64,000 nt of DNA from Apium graveolens (lineage: Eukaryota > Streptophyta > Magnoliopsida > Apiales > Apiaceae), in assembly GCF_009905375.1 (NCBI RefSeq), contig NC_133650.1, positions 301,877,957 to 301,941,956 of the forward strand, in the 5' to 3' direction. Positions within the stretch are counted from its first letter, which is position 1. Each line of letters opens with the position of its first letter. The notes below the pieces were generated by a model that was not told where the DNA came from, did no database searches, and worked only from the letters and a program-made list of their open reading frames with translations. A program made the position numbers and the translations under genes. Shown in pieces: positions 34,688 through 47,400 of the stretch.

Positions 34688-35437
34688 GCTTGTGCATGTA
34701 TAGCATGGAGCAAGAAAATTTTTGAAAATTTCATTCACAACTGTTATAGTAAGGACGTGTTTCTTGAGTGTTCCAAGTATATTGTAGAGCCTATTTGTGG
34801 TGAGGAAGAGTGGAAAGAGACACCCTATCCAAAACCACTTCCTCCAGAGGTTAAACCTCAAACAAGTATACCTAAAAAGAAAAGAAACAAGGCAACTAAC
34901 ATTGTTGGTAATGATGCTACAAGGCTGAAGAGACAAAATACACAAGTTAAATGTACCTATTGCAGTTAGTATAGTCACAACAGAATGACATGCAAAGCTA
35001 AGGTAACCTATTTAACTTTTTCGTTATATGTATACGTGATCTGTAATGTAAGATATCTGATAGTTATATTGTTTGTTTTCATAGGCATCTGACATTGTCA
35101 ATGGTTGTGAGAAAGTGGTACAGACTAATAAGAAGAATACAAAAAAGGACAAACTTTCTGAAAAACCTAATGCAACACCTTAACCGCAGGCACAACAGGC
35201 TCATGAAGTTCCACCAACTGCACCTCAGCAACAAGTAACTAGAGTTAATGATAATAGTCAAGGTGGGGTATTCAAGAAGCCGAAGCTTCAAGCTAAGGTG
35301 AAGAATACTCCGCATGAAATCCAGCCAATTCTTGCAACCTTTGTGAACAAGGTCACCACCATAAGTAGGGAAAATATTGAAGCAGGAAGAAGGGAAATGC
35401 AATCCAAACTAAGAGATAATCCAGTTTGGAAAATTTA
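34688..35437 (+). pseudogene. MULE transposase C-terminal relic, element R
   Basis: ACACIAWSKKIFENFIHNCY aligns with the region just after the SWIM finger of element L (ACTCIAIKNDPWENYIHECY). The proline- and lysine-rich tail follows (PKPLPPEVK, PKKKRNKATNI), then a zinc knuckle KCTYCSxYSHNRMTC broken by TAG at 34967. After an intron (GTAACC at 35003 to TTCATAG at 35084), a last part reaches TAG at 35436. Confidence 0.65.
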
Positions 35438-35812
35438 GACAATGTAGTAATGGTTGACACTTGTGCATCTTTTGTCTTTAGCACATACTGTGTTTATCAT
35501 CTTTTATATTTGTCATCTTATGTCTTTGGTCTAAGTTTAAGTAACTTATGTCACTTTTGTGACCAACATTTGTGACCAATTGATTTATCGTCTTTGAATG
35601 TACTTTATCTTTTGCTACAATCTGTTTAACCTTTACTAGGAACATAAACTCCAAACATTACACAAATATTGTTATAAACTCCAAACATTAGATTTCATAA
35701 TCTCGGAACATTACACGGATATTGTCAAAAGGAACATAAACATACACATACTAAACGAAGGTTCACAAAACATAAATAGTTCACACAGACTGGTTCACAT
35801 AGATTCACTCAT

Positions 35813-36197
35813 CAAGCTCATCATAGTCCTCAATGGTGTTGACAGCCATGTTCATCATCAGACCAACGAGCACGAACATTCCCGCAACCAATTCTTGTTG
35901 CTTCTTCTTCACTTTAAGCATCTCAGCTTCATGCCTTTCCACATAACGACCAATATTCTATCTTAACTTTTCTTCCATGTCCAGTGCTTGCTCTTGAATT
36001 CCTCTGATTATCTCCAATGTACGAGGTCCAAGTGGTTCTTTGTCAACCCACTCATGGCACCCGCACTTATTGTTGTGACAAACACTAAATCGCCTCCCAT
36101 CATTTGGCCCAAACCATTGAGTCTTCATAAATGACATCTGGTCACAGAAACAAGCAAGATCTAGGATGACATCCATTTCCACATCTGTGCGAGCCAT
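35813..36197 (-). pseudogene. GRF-type zinc-finger gene of MULE R
   Basis: Opens at ATG 36197 (MARTDVEMDVILDLACFC). The finger reads CFCDQMSF...WFGPNDGRRFSVCHNN, then CGCHEWVD, matching the GRF pattern (paired cysteines, GRRF, C, W). Behind it are a short helix-forming stretch (TLEIIRGIQEQALDMEEKLR), one in-frame stop at 35958, then a coiled-coil segment and a hydrophobic span (LVAGMFVLVGLMMNMAV). Finger, coiled coil and C-terminal hydrophobic segment is the usual layout of short plant GRF proteins. It converges on the transposase of the same element. Confidence 0.65.
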
Positions 36198-36476
36198 TCT
36201 CTGTTTGCGGGTAAGACAATTTTGGTAATTAGGGCTTTCAATAATGAATTGAGGTTGTTGTAATGTACTTATAACTCAAAGACCCGTTGGAATAATGAAC
36301 TTCCACAATTACCCTCGACAGAACTAACGGAGTTAGATGGACTTGACGGAAAACAGCAACTGTTAAAATTTCCCAAATCTGATATATGACGAGGTAATTT
36401 CTGAATGTTAGTATCCCAAGTGATCCGACAGCCAAATTACGAGTACACCAAGTACATTTTTAGTCTAAAAATTATA

Positions 36477-36735
36477 CTCCCTCCGTCCCATTTTGTTCTT
36501 CCTCTTTTGACTTTCGGTACTGTTCACGGTAAGCGATTGACTACTAATTTACTTCTAATCTATAATATCAAACATAGTCATGAGTGATCTCGTTGGATTC
36601 GTATTTATCAGTACTTTAATACAGTGAAATTTTTATATTTAATACTAATACGAATTTAAAGATATTAACAATCAAAAGCGTGCATTGACAAACGTGTCCA
36701 ACACAAATAGGAAACGTTTTTAGGGACGGAGGGAG
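36477..36735. mobile_element. Stowaway-type MITE upstream of the ECD gene
   Basis: 259 bp with perfect 13-bp ends CTCCCTCCGTCCC / GGGACGGAGGGAG, flanked by TA (36475-36476 and 36736-36737). It sits 140 bases upstream of the ECD start codon, so it may lie in or beside its promoter. Confidence 0.92.
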
Positions 36736-36875
36736 TACTAGTCACATAATTCAAAAAAATGATTTTTATGCTCTTTTCTCTCATTAAAAAATTACATAAC
36801 TCTGTTCATTTCATATATAAATCTATATATTTGAAGGGTTTTACAAAAAGAGGGAAAACCAGAAACTTCTAAACC

Positions 36876-39800
36876 ATGGCAGAACCCTCATCATCCCCCT
36901 CAATCTTTCCCCAAAACATCTCCACGAGACCACCAGACGACACCGTTTTCTTCTCAATCTACCCAGACTCATCTCTCTCTCCAAACCCTAATTCGCTCTC
37001 TCTCCTCCAATCTCTCCACCTCGAGATTCTCAATTTCATCTCTCCCTACACCTCCAATTACATCTACCAACACCACCCTTTCTCTCTCTCTCTAAACTCA
37101 TCTGATCCCATTCCTCATCTTCACGGTAAGCTCAAGTACGGCGATAATCTCGACGACGAGTGGTTCGTTGTTTTCTTACTTTTCGAGATTTCGAAACGGT
37201 TTTCGAGTGTTTCGATTCGTGTTTTCGATACTGATGGTGAGTTTTTGTTAATTGAAGCTGCTGTGCATCTTCCTAAGTGGTTGAATCCGAGTACGAGTGT
37301 TAATCGTGTGTTTATTAGGGGTGGGGGTTTGTGTATTGTTCCGAAATCGAGGTTTAATTCGTGTCCGAATTTGCGAGAGGCGTTGCGTTTTTTGCAAGAT
37401 TGCGGTGAGAGTGTGTGTAGAGTGGAGGAGAATGTGGGGGAGTGTATTAGGAGTAGGATTAAGGGGTTTGTTGAGAGAGTTGATTATAATATGCATAGGG
37501 TTAGGGTTAGGGTTCCGGTTACGGTTGCCAGTGTTTTGAGGAATGAGCCGTGTTTGATTGCATTGGCGGTTGAGGGGTTTTACGATAGGGATATTGATTC
37601 GATGAAGTATGCTGGGAAGATGGAGAGGTTTTTGCCGAATGGGAGTGGGGAGGAGTTTGTTGTGGTGTCGGTTAAAATGTCGAGGGCTATGTATGCGCAG
37701 TTAGTGCAGCAGAATTTTCAGGCTCCTAAGTGTTATCCAATGCCGAGTAGGAGTGAGGGGAGAGTGTATAGTGAGGCGGAGTTGGGGATGAAGATTGCGT
37801 GTGGGTTTGAGATGATTTATCAGTGTAGAAAGAGAGATGGGGAAGAGGGGAAGGGAAGTACATGGGAGGCGTTTAAAGCGAGTTTAGAGAGGAGTGGTTA
37901 TTTTAAGGGCTTGCTTCCGGGGTCAAAGGAGTATAGGAGTTTGATGGAGAATGCGGAAGAGTATTACGGAAAAAGTTCTTTGCATTCTAGGGCCAGGTAT
38001 TTTACATTATGCACCTAGATGTTTACTGCCGAGTGCTAATATGTAGTAGTAATAGTTTTGGTGTAACACAATTATGTCATGCCTTATTACCCTCTATCAT
38101 TTAAACTGAGCTGCTTCAGTGTTCAACTTCATTTAAACTGAGCTGCTTCAGTGTTCAACATTTACCTGTTTATACTGAATACATGTTTCAATGTAGAAAT
38201 TGTAAAGTACATTCGAACTCATGCTGCTAATTAATTCATGCCTTGTGCGAGAACTTTGTATTATTTCTTCTGTCATTTACTAGTCTTCAGTATTAACTAG
38301 TAAACTGTAAAGAAATTTGAGGTGGCTAACAATTTTACAAGAAAGATCATAGTTTCCTTATTAATTTTTACTACAGAATTGACTAGTGACGACATACTAT
38401 TTTTTACTACAGAATTGACTAGTGACGACATACTTTTGACTTCCCATCGTCCTTGTTAGTTGTTTTTTTCTTTTCTGTATATGCTTTCAGTTGTGCTAAA
38501 ATGTTATTACTCAGTTGCTAACAAATTTTAAGTTTCTGTGGCATTAGAAAATTCTGGGTGCTTATTTTTTTTTCTTAATGATATCCTGTGTGCATTCGTA
38601 ATATGTAATTCTACTTATATCTCGCTTATAACAGTGACATGATGAGTGCTCCAGTTAGGCGCATCGATGAAATTCTTTCTACTCCTTGTTCACCTAATGA
38701 TTTTAAGGATGGAGAGCTTCCACCTTCAGATGATGATTCATGGCTCTACAATGGTGAAGAAGAGTTAAGTGCTGCTCTTCTTGAGAGGGAAAAAGAGATG
38801 GGAATGTTTAGTTCAAAAGATAAAAAGAAACAGAAATCAAAAGAGCAGCAGAATGCTGGGATGTCTTCTGGTGAAGATTATGGTCTAGGGGATATAGCAA
38901 ACTCTATGAAAGCATTTGTGAGTAAAATGTCTAGCTACGAAGGAGCAGAAGTTCCGGAAAACAGGTTTGTCTCCTTTTATGCAGAAATTACAATTATTTT
39001 ATTCAAAATGAGTATCCCTCAGCGTTATATAGTTTGATATTTGAAACAGCTAATGAGATATCGATGGGTCTTAATGCTATAAATGCATTAGATTCTGGCC
39101 ATCATTTTGTGAAGTCTTAAGTTAATTAGTTCTATTCTTGGTAATATTGACACATTCCACTGTTAGGCCTGCCACTGGTCTCAGAGTATATCAGGTGTAT
39201 TGTTATACTTTATATAGAAGCAAGTGATGCAATTTTTTGCTATCCCCTTGCAGAAACCTAGAAGATGTGGACTTCGATGTGGAGCGCTTCATGAAAGACA
39301 TAGAGTCGGTAATGAAACTTCCTCGTTCAGATGATGCTGATAGCGATGTGGCTGCTGAAGAAGGTTCCTCCTCTGACATGGATTTTGGTAAGTATCTTAA
39401 TTATTGTTATTCTTTGTTGATAGATTTGTATTTCATACTGATAGTAGATCTCAGATGCCTACACTTCCTCTCAGTATATCTCTATAAAGATAATAATTTT
39501 TTACTGCCAATACAGTTAACCTTGTATAGTTTTAAGAACTAGCCAAGCACATCTAAATTGCATCCGGGAGCCTAAATATTGTTATCTATTGAATACTCTA
39601 TCATCAGCAAGTTGAAATCCTTTAACTTTGTTTTACCGATTTCATACTTCCTCTGCTCTGTTGAGTAAAAATTTTAATTAGTTATCATTCGCAGTTACCA
39701 ATTGATAAGTTTTTTAATATTGTTGCTTTTATCTCCTATGGGTAACATTTAACATGCATAAGCTAGCCCGACAAATTGTCTGTAGTTATGAAGGCCTAAA

Positions 39801-40875
39801 TAGAGATCATACTCATAATAATTGCAACTTTACTGTAATAATTGAACTCCTTAATAGATGTGTATATAATATAATTATACAGAGGGAGTTTCATAAATTT
39901 TATAAATGAAAAAATGTAGGAAACATAGTAAGCGTATCTACAGTTTATTTAGTACTTCCCTCCCGGTCACATTTTGGTGGTCACTTTTAAAAATTTCATG
40001 CCAACTGACACAACTCAACATTTATTCTATTTAGGGCTGTCAAATTTGGGACGAATTTGTTTCCTGCAGGATTTTGGGATCGGTATTGGAAATGCCAAAC
40101 AAAAGGCATTCTTTATGGATGGCTGCATTTAGGTTGCATTAATGTAGTTACTTTAAACACTCACATCTCTCAATAATTATAATGAGGGTGTTACTAATAA
40201 TGCTATGAATGCATGTGCAGATGACTTTGACTATGATAGTGATGGTATGGAGGCTTCTTTGGATAATGAAGAAATGAATTCTTTCATGGGTTCCTATTCC
40301 GATGCTCTGAATGAAGAACTAAAAACCACGACACTTGACAAAAGCTTTATCCGTGCAAATGAACAGATGATGGAGGCAAGCGAGGTAACTTCTGTTTCTG
40401 TTTGTTAATGTACAGAATGTCTATTTTCCTTATTTTACTTGAATAAAATCAGACTTTGAGCTTGCCTGACTATATCATATCTGGGCCTAATAATTGTGTG
40501 CCTAGTTGTCTGAAAAGAATTGGTTTTCGATAATCCTTCCCATCCCAAAGCACGCTATGGCAAAAAACATAAAAAGTTTCCTTTCCACTTGCTAGGCTAC
40601 CCAGTCAAATTGCTGATACCCTACTTATCTTCTGTATGAAGAATGTCATGATTGCATAATTATAATGTGATATTTTGTATAAACTTTGAATGCAGGGAAC
40701 GTCAAAAGGTGCAGGAGGTGCGGGAGAGGAGTTTACACCTGTTGATGTAGATATAAATCTTGTTAAAAGTTTAATAGATTCATTTTCTTCTCAAGAAGGG
40801 CTCCCTGGTCCTGCTACTAATTTGTTAGGCCTTATGGGTCTCCGCCTCCCACAAGATGCCAAGAAAGATAAATGA
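36876..40875 (+). CDS. ECD: Ecdysoneless (ECD/SGT1) family protein
   Basis: Five exons: 36876-37996, 38635-38964, 39254-39387, 40221-40384 and 40696-40875; 642 residues, all GT-AG, one continuous frame. The large first exon encodes the conserved ECD/SGT1 domain (for example DTVFFSIYPD, YGDNLDDEWFVVFLLFEISK, LPKWLNPSTSVNRVFIRGGG, CLIALAVEGFYDRDIDSMK). The small exons encode a low-complexity acidic C-terminus (PPSDDDSW, SEDxDSD-like blocks, DDFDYDSDGMEA) ending LRLPQDAKKDK. Animal ECD acts in R2TP/PRP8-linked spliceosome assembly and cell-cycle control; the plant role is less clear. ATG follows an AACC context, with a TATA-like TATATAAATC about 60 bases upstream. No damage seen. Confidence 0.93.
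38098..38159 (+). repeat. 32-bp tandem duplication in ECD intron 1
   Basis: CATTTAAACTGAGCTGCTTC plus ten more bases occurs twice, starting at 38098 and 38130, identical. A second direct repeat of period 36 (TTTTTACTACAGAATTGACT...) starts at 38365 and 38401 in the same intron. Confidence 0.95.
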
Positions 40876-43800
40876 TTGCAATATATGCAGCGACAGTTTT
40901 GTTATCTCTACTAAGATCATATTATAATGTTTCTGTTGTATTAGTTTTTTGTTTTATGTAATATATGATTTCTGTATATCTTAGCTTAGTTTTGTCAGGT
41001 ACTATCGAACATCTGAATTTTATAGATTCTGTTCTGTTGATTACGCGTGTACAATTTTTTTATTTTTGTTTTCTTATCAAGTTTTTTTTTACCAAATATC
41101 ATGTTCAAGTTAGTACGGTCTGAATTTGATGGTTTTTATGTAAAAGGTCAGAATCAAAATGTTCCGGTGAGAATGCAACTAATCTGGCAAGAACCTTCTC
41201 CGATCACCAGACTTTCAGGCTCCGTTTGCATTGCCATGGCCATTGAAATGCAAGATAGCAACATCAAATTCATTGTAGCTTAACACATGAAATAATCAGG
41301 TCTATGTCAAGTTCTCCTCTTTCATGGTTTACAGTAGTTGAAGGCCTATAACCTTGTGTCATAAAATAGTTGACTCCAAAATTCTGTTAGATAATTGATG
41401 TCTCCTCCACTGTGATCTAATGGTGAATGGAAAGGCTGATACTACTACTTTGTTATTTTTCCATTATATTTCTCTATTACTGGGTTAATAGAGTCGTTTA
41501 ATTCAATTATGGATGGTGACTCATATGATACAATTGTTGGATTAATTTAATATGGCATGTACCCCGGAAGTGCAAGCAGAGTTGGACAGATTCTAGAAGC
41601 TCGCCATTGTTGCGTTTACTTTTAGAGCTCTGCATATCCAAATGTAATGCAGAAAAATGTCCAGAATAACATGACTTGAAAGAAATTCATATCAGTAAAT
41701 TTCCCGGCAGATCAGCAAAAAGTAACATTCTTAATTCTTAAAAAGACAGAAAATAGTATAAAAAATGTTATTTCCTGAAAAATTTCTGTTAGAAATGTTT
41801 GCTTCATGTCCACATGGGAGGAGAAAGATAATTCAGTATGCTTCCTACAGAAATAACCAAGGCAGAAGAAGAATACCTGGTCATCACAGGGTTCCTACAG
41901 TCTTAGTCAGTAATACTGAACATGAATCATTGATGTCAAATCTAATACTACTGAAACAGCAAAAATGCTTTAGTTAATAATGTGCAATGGAACACATTTA
42001 GCGAAATCTTTTCTGGCGCAAGTAAAAAGAAAACAGACTAACCTTATTTTTCATTTAATGCTCCATGGAGAACATTTGTTCAACCAGGGGCTGATCTATT
42101 CTATGCCCGGAGGTGGAGGTGGCCTCAAAATAAAGTTAGGGAGCAAGAATCCTTAGCTCTTCCCAAGCGCTAGCCCAGCAGCCCCCTCATGGCTTGATCA
42201 TGGGTCTTTCCCTGGTTTAATTAGCATCTGTGCTCATGTATCTTCCCCCATATACCAACCTTGAGCAATCCACACTCCACAGAGTGATAGCAGCTCCTTT
42301 TTGATGCAAGAGCCAAATGATGTATTCATAAAAGTTGAACGTTTACAACCTTGATACAAGCAACGATCATACCATATAAAACAGACGGAGATATGAGCAA
42401 TAATATTATAAGAAAAATATATAAATGAAAATATATGCAAGAAAAAGAGCATACCAGACAATAAAATGAAAATCAAACAGCATGAGAACAAAAGATTTTA
42501 CTTACTATCAGACTGCTCATGTGGGAAATTTTTATATTCATTCAAGAACTGATCATGTATCACCTCCTGTAATTTTTACAATCACCAATCTCGCCTATAG
42601 CATGGAACCAGCAAGCCAGAAATGAGGGGGCATGTGGTTACATTCAACCAATTGACCAATCCAAATAATAAAATATAGAACCAAACAAACAAACACCATC
42701 TGATGGCACCAGCACAACAGCATATTCTTTATCAACTCTCCATTTCGCCCTACTGTGCCATTTTTTCTTGATTTTCCTACTTGAAGAAGTCATCTTAACT
42801 TCTTCCAAGATGAAAATTTAAAAAATCTAATTCTCTCAATCCTAATCCCCAATCAGAAGAAGACTTTACTCAAGAACAATCAGGCCAGATTCTTTCTCTA
42901 TCCTACCCAATACCCAACAAGAAAATCTACCTAAACAGACAGCCATAGCCCATAGTTACATGTACAATAAAATCAGCCCAGTCAAACCCAACATACACAC
43001 ACAATCTCTAATATCAACAAATAAATGAAACAGTGAGTACTCAACACCACAAAGTGTAACCATAAAATCCCAAAAGTTGATAATGATCAAGCATCACCAA
43101 TCATCGATGTAAATCACTGATTTGATCCCGCAAATCTCAACTTAAATAACAAACTTGTAATTATGTCAACATAAACTACCTTAATTTAGTTAAGTCCCCA
43201 TTATATCCAACTCCCATACCATATCTAAAGACAGTATTTAGCGAAGATAATTCAAGAATATAAAAAAAATACAAATAGATACTCATACCAAAGAAAAAAA
43301 ATTAGTCCTTCCATAACACTGAGAAAAGGTCCAAACTTTTTTTAATTGAAGGATTGAAAATAAAAAATCCATACGTATAGAACATACAACTAAAGATTAC
43401 AAATACAGAGTAATGCACAAGTAAAAATTCCATGAAAAATTGTCAACAAAATCAAGATCGCAACCTCTACGGACACAGTTCATCAACCAGCTTGACTACC
43501 AGTCTGATCTTTTATGTCATCTTTTGAACATAATGGCGCTCATGGAGGATAATAAGAAAGGGAGCTACAAAGCGACATTTGGGAGTATTTTACTAAAAGT
43601 AAGTAGGATAAAAGTTGCACTGCAGCCATTTTCTTTCTCAGACCTGTCTTAGCACAATAGTTGCAGAACAGCCATGTACTTCATTTTCACTTCCTAATCC
43701 TTCTTGTCCTTTGCTACCTCAGATCAAGTTTGATGCTCAATTAAGACCTCCTTCAAGTGGCATGATAATTTCAGTAAGCTAAGGGTGTCACGTGTTCCCG

Positions 43801-44410
43801 AGAACTGAACAGGGAGGGATGAACTAGCAAAAGTAAGTGAACCTGTTGGCACATGGTGCTAGCCTCATCTGTCGACTATTTGACTAAGCCTAGAGCAGTC
43901 TACTAACTATCTCTTCTCAAGTGTACTGTTAAATGAGCCGATTTATATGTGAACTATAAATATAATCAACCAAGGAGAACTATATATATCCGCAAAATAA
44001 AAAACTTCTCTAAATGCAAAGCCATTTGAAGAAAACCAGATTCAGTTGTCACATAGTTCATACATTTTGTTCGCCCAGCATAATATATGGGCTCAAATAC
44101 AGGAAAGCAGCATAAGATTTTCAATTTTATAAAAATACTACTTTCCACGAAAATAACAATAGCATTTATATAAGAATGCTACATTACATTATATGCTCAA
44201 CTCAGGAGTGTTTTTTACAAACTATGTAATCTTGTATCCAGAACACAAACAAATACAAATCACTATTTCCAACCAAAATAAATACGATATAAATTATGAG
44301 CATAAGAAACCAAGGGGATGCATCTTATTTCAATTGCTAACCAAACAATGACTGCACCCTATAAATATATATATTAAACATCATACTTCATCTTTTAATG
44401 CCTGACAATT
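40876..44410. other. Spacer between the ECD and O-fucosyltransferase genes (tail to tail)
   Basis: Both flanking genes point into this 3.5 kb, so it should hold two 3' UTRs and terminators. Short frames at 41765-41977, 42234-42491 and 43440-43652 show no recognisable family. In Arabidopsis a small gene (At5g65480, CCI1, from memory) lies here; I found no counterpart, but a short diverged one could be missed. Confidence 0.5.
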
Positions 44411-47400
44411 TTAACCTTGGCACATGCAATCTGGTGCCGGATATGTATATAGTGACTGTTTCAGGTTCCGCGTTCTGAGTTGCCCTTGCCTGTTCCTGTG
44501 ACCTTCAACCACTGCTTTCTGGAAGTTTGACCAATCCATGCTTTTGTTAAGGAAAAGCTTCCCTAACAGCGCCATGTTAGGTCTGATTGTTTTCAGGTTC
44601 TGGTAAGTTCTGTGTCCAACCTATTACATCAATAATTATTTTAAAAATAAAATTACAGTTGCATAAAGCATTCAAGTTATATACACAAATTATTTTAAAT
44701 CAGCTTCTTCCAGTCTCTTAAGTAATGTGTTGTGACATACTGTAATTTTTTTGACTCATTTAGCCATACATGTTCAAGATATCCTATGCACATGCAAAGT
44801 TGCAAAATTGTAAAAATGAAAATGCAAATTTTGGAAACAAAAGGGCAGAAACCAATTACATCCCCATTTGCCAAAATCAATAAAGGAAGTCCTTGTGGCC
44901 ATGCAAAGTAACTAAGAAACTAAATCCTTGGATTTGATACAGGTGTGCATTAGTATTCTTTCCTTGGATCCCTCAATATCAGAGTAGAAGTGTTTACCAT
45001 AGCATTGTGCATGTTCCCTGGTGAAGCAGAAACGAAGATGTCACTATGCATGCTGACATAGTAATCAACAGCAGACATTAAAGAAGCCTTCCCTTTTATA
45101 TTCGCCCTTTCTTCTGCAGATGCAAGACTCTTTTTGTCTTCCATTAACGGGAATAATGTCCTTAATGTGGAGATTCTAGCTTCACCACCAAAAACCTAGA
45201 ATAACAGTGTAAAATGTAGTATTAATTGGAGTAACTATGCTTTAGTGAATGGAAAAAAAGTTTGCACTTCATTGTACTATATATTAACATAATTAAAATG
45301 AACCTTGTGGGATGCAAGATATAGACGAGTGCTGTTGTCAAAACCCAAAGCAGCTAGAAGCAGTCCAATTTCTTCTGGGGTTAATGGGCAGCGTCCCTGG
45401 TTCCTTAACTCCTTATCAGTGAACTGGGTATTCAGGACTCTTCCCTGCCAAATCACTTGCCTGTACTTGGCTAGTGCCAGCTTCTCAGCTTTACCACCAC
45501 CAAAGTCGCAGGCTGAGTGAGCAGCCATGTCCTGAAGAGGAAATATTGTGTACATAAACATTTTAATTTTGATTTGACTATATGGAACCAAAAGCTATGA
45601 TCATGTAGTTGATGTGATGCAAGTTTCGAAATGAGTACCAAATCTCCTGATCATCAACACTAGTGTCCCAGTACTCCATATACATCAAAATGAGCATGTT
45701 TAAATTTTCTAAATGAATGAATTTGAAACGAGGAGCAGTAAGTTTTACAAAACCTCGTATTGACAATAATTAAGAAATAATTTCAACTGGAACACCAAAT
45801 GATTTGAAGAGTATGCTAAATGGCAACTTTTGTTGGTAACAGTCAGTCAGAACCTAACAGCTGACTGAGTTTCTACCTGGTAAAAGTGGAAAGAGTTTAT
45901 AGTGCAAGATCAACTTTCCTTAAATGTGACCAAGAACACTATACACGGCTCTTTCATATTTTTTTAAGTCCAATTATCCACTCCATTAGTATTCCCCAAA
46001 ATCTTGAAACACGGATTCTGAGAATAAACCTTCACAATATAGTTGTTCATACCTTGTCAAATCGAAGGTGCAGAACAGCAAATTTAGCCACTCCTTGTTT
46101 TCCTTGTGTTTCAGTAACCTCGTTAAGGTACTTGACACCACCTGCTTCGCTTTTCCCAAGAGGATACCTAAGGCGGCTGACAAGAGCATCTCCAAGAGAT
46201 CTTATATGAGGCACAAAACTTAGTGCTTGAAAGTTGGCCTTGCAACGTAACCGCTGGATATACTTGGGCATGTTGTCAAAGTCCAGTCGGTGTGAAAATG
46301 GAGCAATGGCAGCTATTCCATAACTGGATGATGAACAATTAAAATAATCTAAGTTTTCTAGTTCAAGAAGTAAGCTATGAGTAATTTACAATATTATGCA
46401 TACTGCATACATGCTAACGTGACATGCTTATGGAGAAAATATATATTTGATCATTGACAGACAGAACCCTTGTGCATCATAAAGATACCTTTCCATATTG
46501 ATTGACCACCATGAACTTGCCAGCTTTTAATTTAACATACCAGCTGAGCTAGTCCCTATGGGATGAAAGTATCTTAGGTGTTTGCGCAATATGGATGGTT
46601 CAAGGTTTTGGCGCCTTGATTAAGGACCACAAATATTGTTTCTTCTGACTATTTACTTTTTTATTTATTAGCAACCATGCATGTACGGTTCATTGGAGAA
46701 TAGGAATGAAATTTGTTAAGGAGAGTTGGTTTTTTTGGTAGGCCACTTAGTACTCCAATTATACCATAAGCTAATAATACAATAAAACTCAGGAAAATGT
46801 CCAATATGAGAGGTACTATGGAAGGGTCATAGTATCTCCCAGGACTAGAACTTTAAAGAACCAGCAAGCCAAGACTTGTGTTTCAGTCCTTTATAAAAAA
46901 AATTAGGTCATTTATGCAAATTAAGCTCTTCAAAAGTAATTACTAACAAAAAAAATCCAATTTAGTCTATTTGAAGATTTGTTTTACACATTATGCAAAC
47001 CAATCTACATTGGCAAATTTTCCTGCAGACTGCACATGTGTTAGTATACAAGCTACTTTTTTTAATTTTTAATTTTATTTATTTTTGTTAACCAGGTGTC
47101 CGGGCTAGCTTACGCGCACCTCGACTAATCCTGGAGAGGGCTAGCACAGCATCCAACCGCCATGACCCCCTACTTAAATCTGAGCGTCCACTTGGCAAGC
47201 TACTTTTAGTATTTCTGAGAGATGGCCACTGCCTGCAGATTCTTAGTGAATAAAACATATTTGAACAGCACATGGCTATACGATAATTTGCTTTCAATTC
47301 AATTCATGACTTCTTAATAAAAAGTCCATAAATATTAACCAACCTCTCTAGGATGGGTGACACATTTTCCAAATACCAGTTTGCTTAAGCACGAAGAGGT

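Larger units (their letters stand above)
34688..36400 (+). mobile_element. MuDR-like element R, decayed, inverted relative to L
   Basis: Carries the C-terminal part of a MULE transposase on the plus strand and a GRF zinc-finger gene on the minus strand. The right end, read in reverse from about 36385, shows TTTTAACAGTTGCTGTTTTC, CGTCAAG, CCGTTAG and GAGGGTAA in the same order as the L inverted repeat, so it is the same family. The left end and transposase N-terminus are gone, replaced by the 34151-34687 fragment. Confidence 0.6.
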
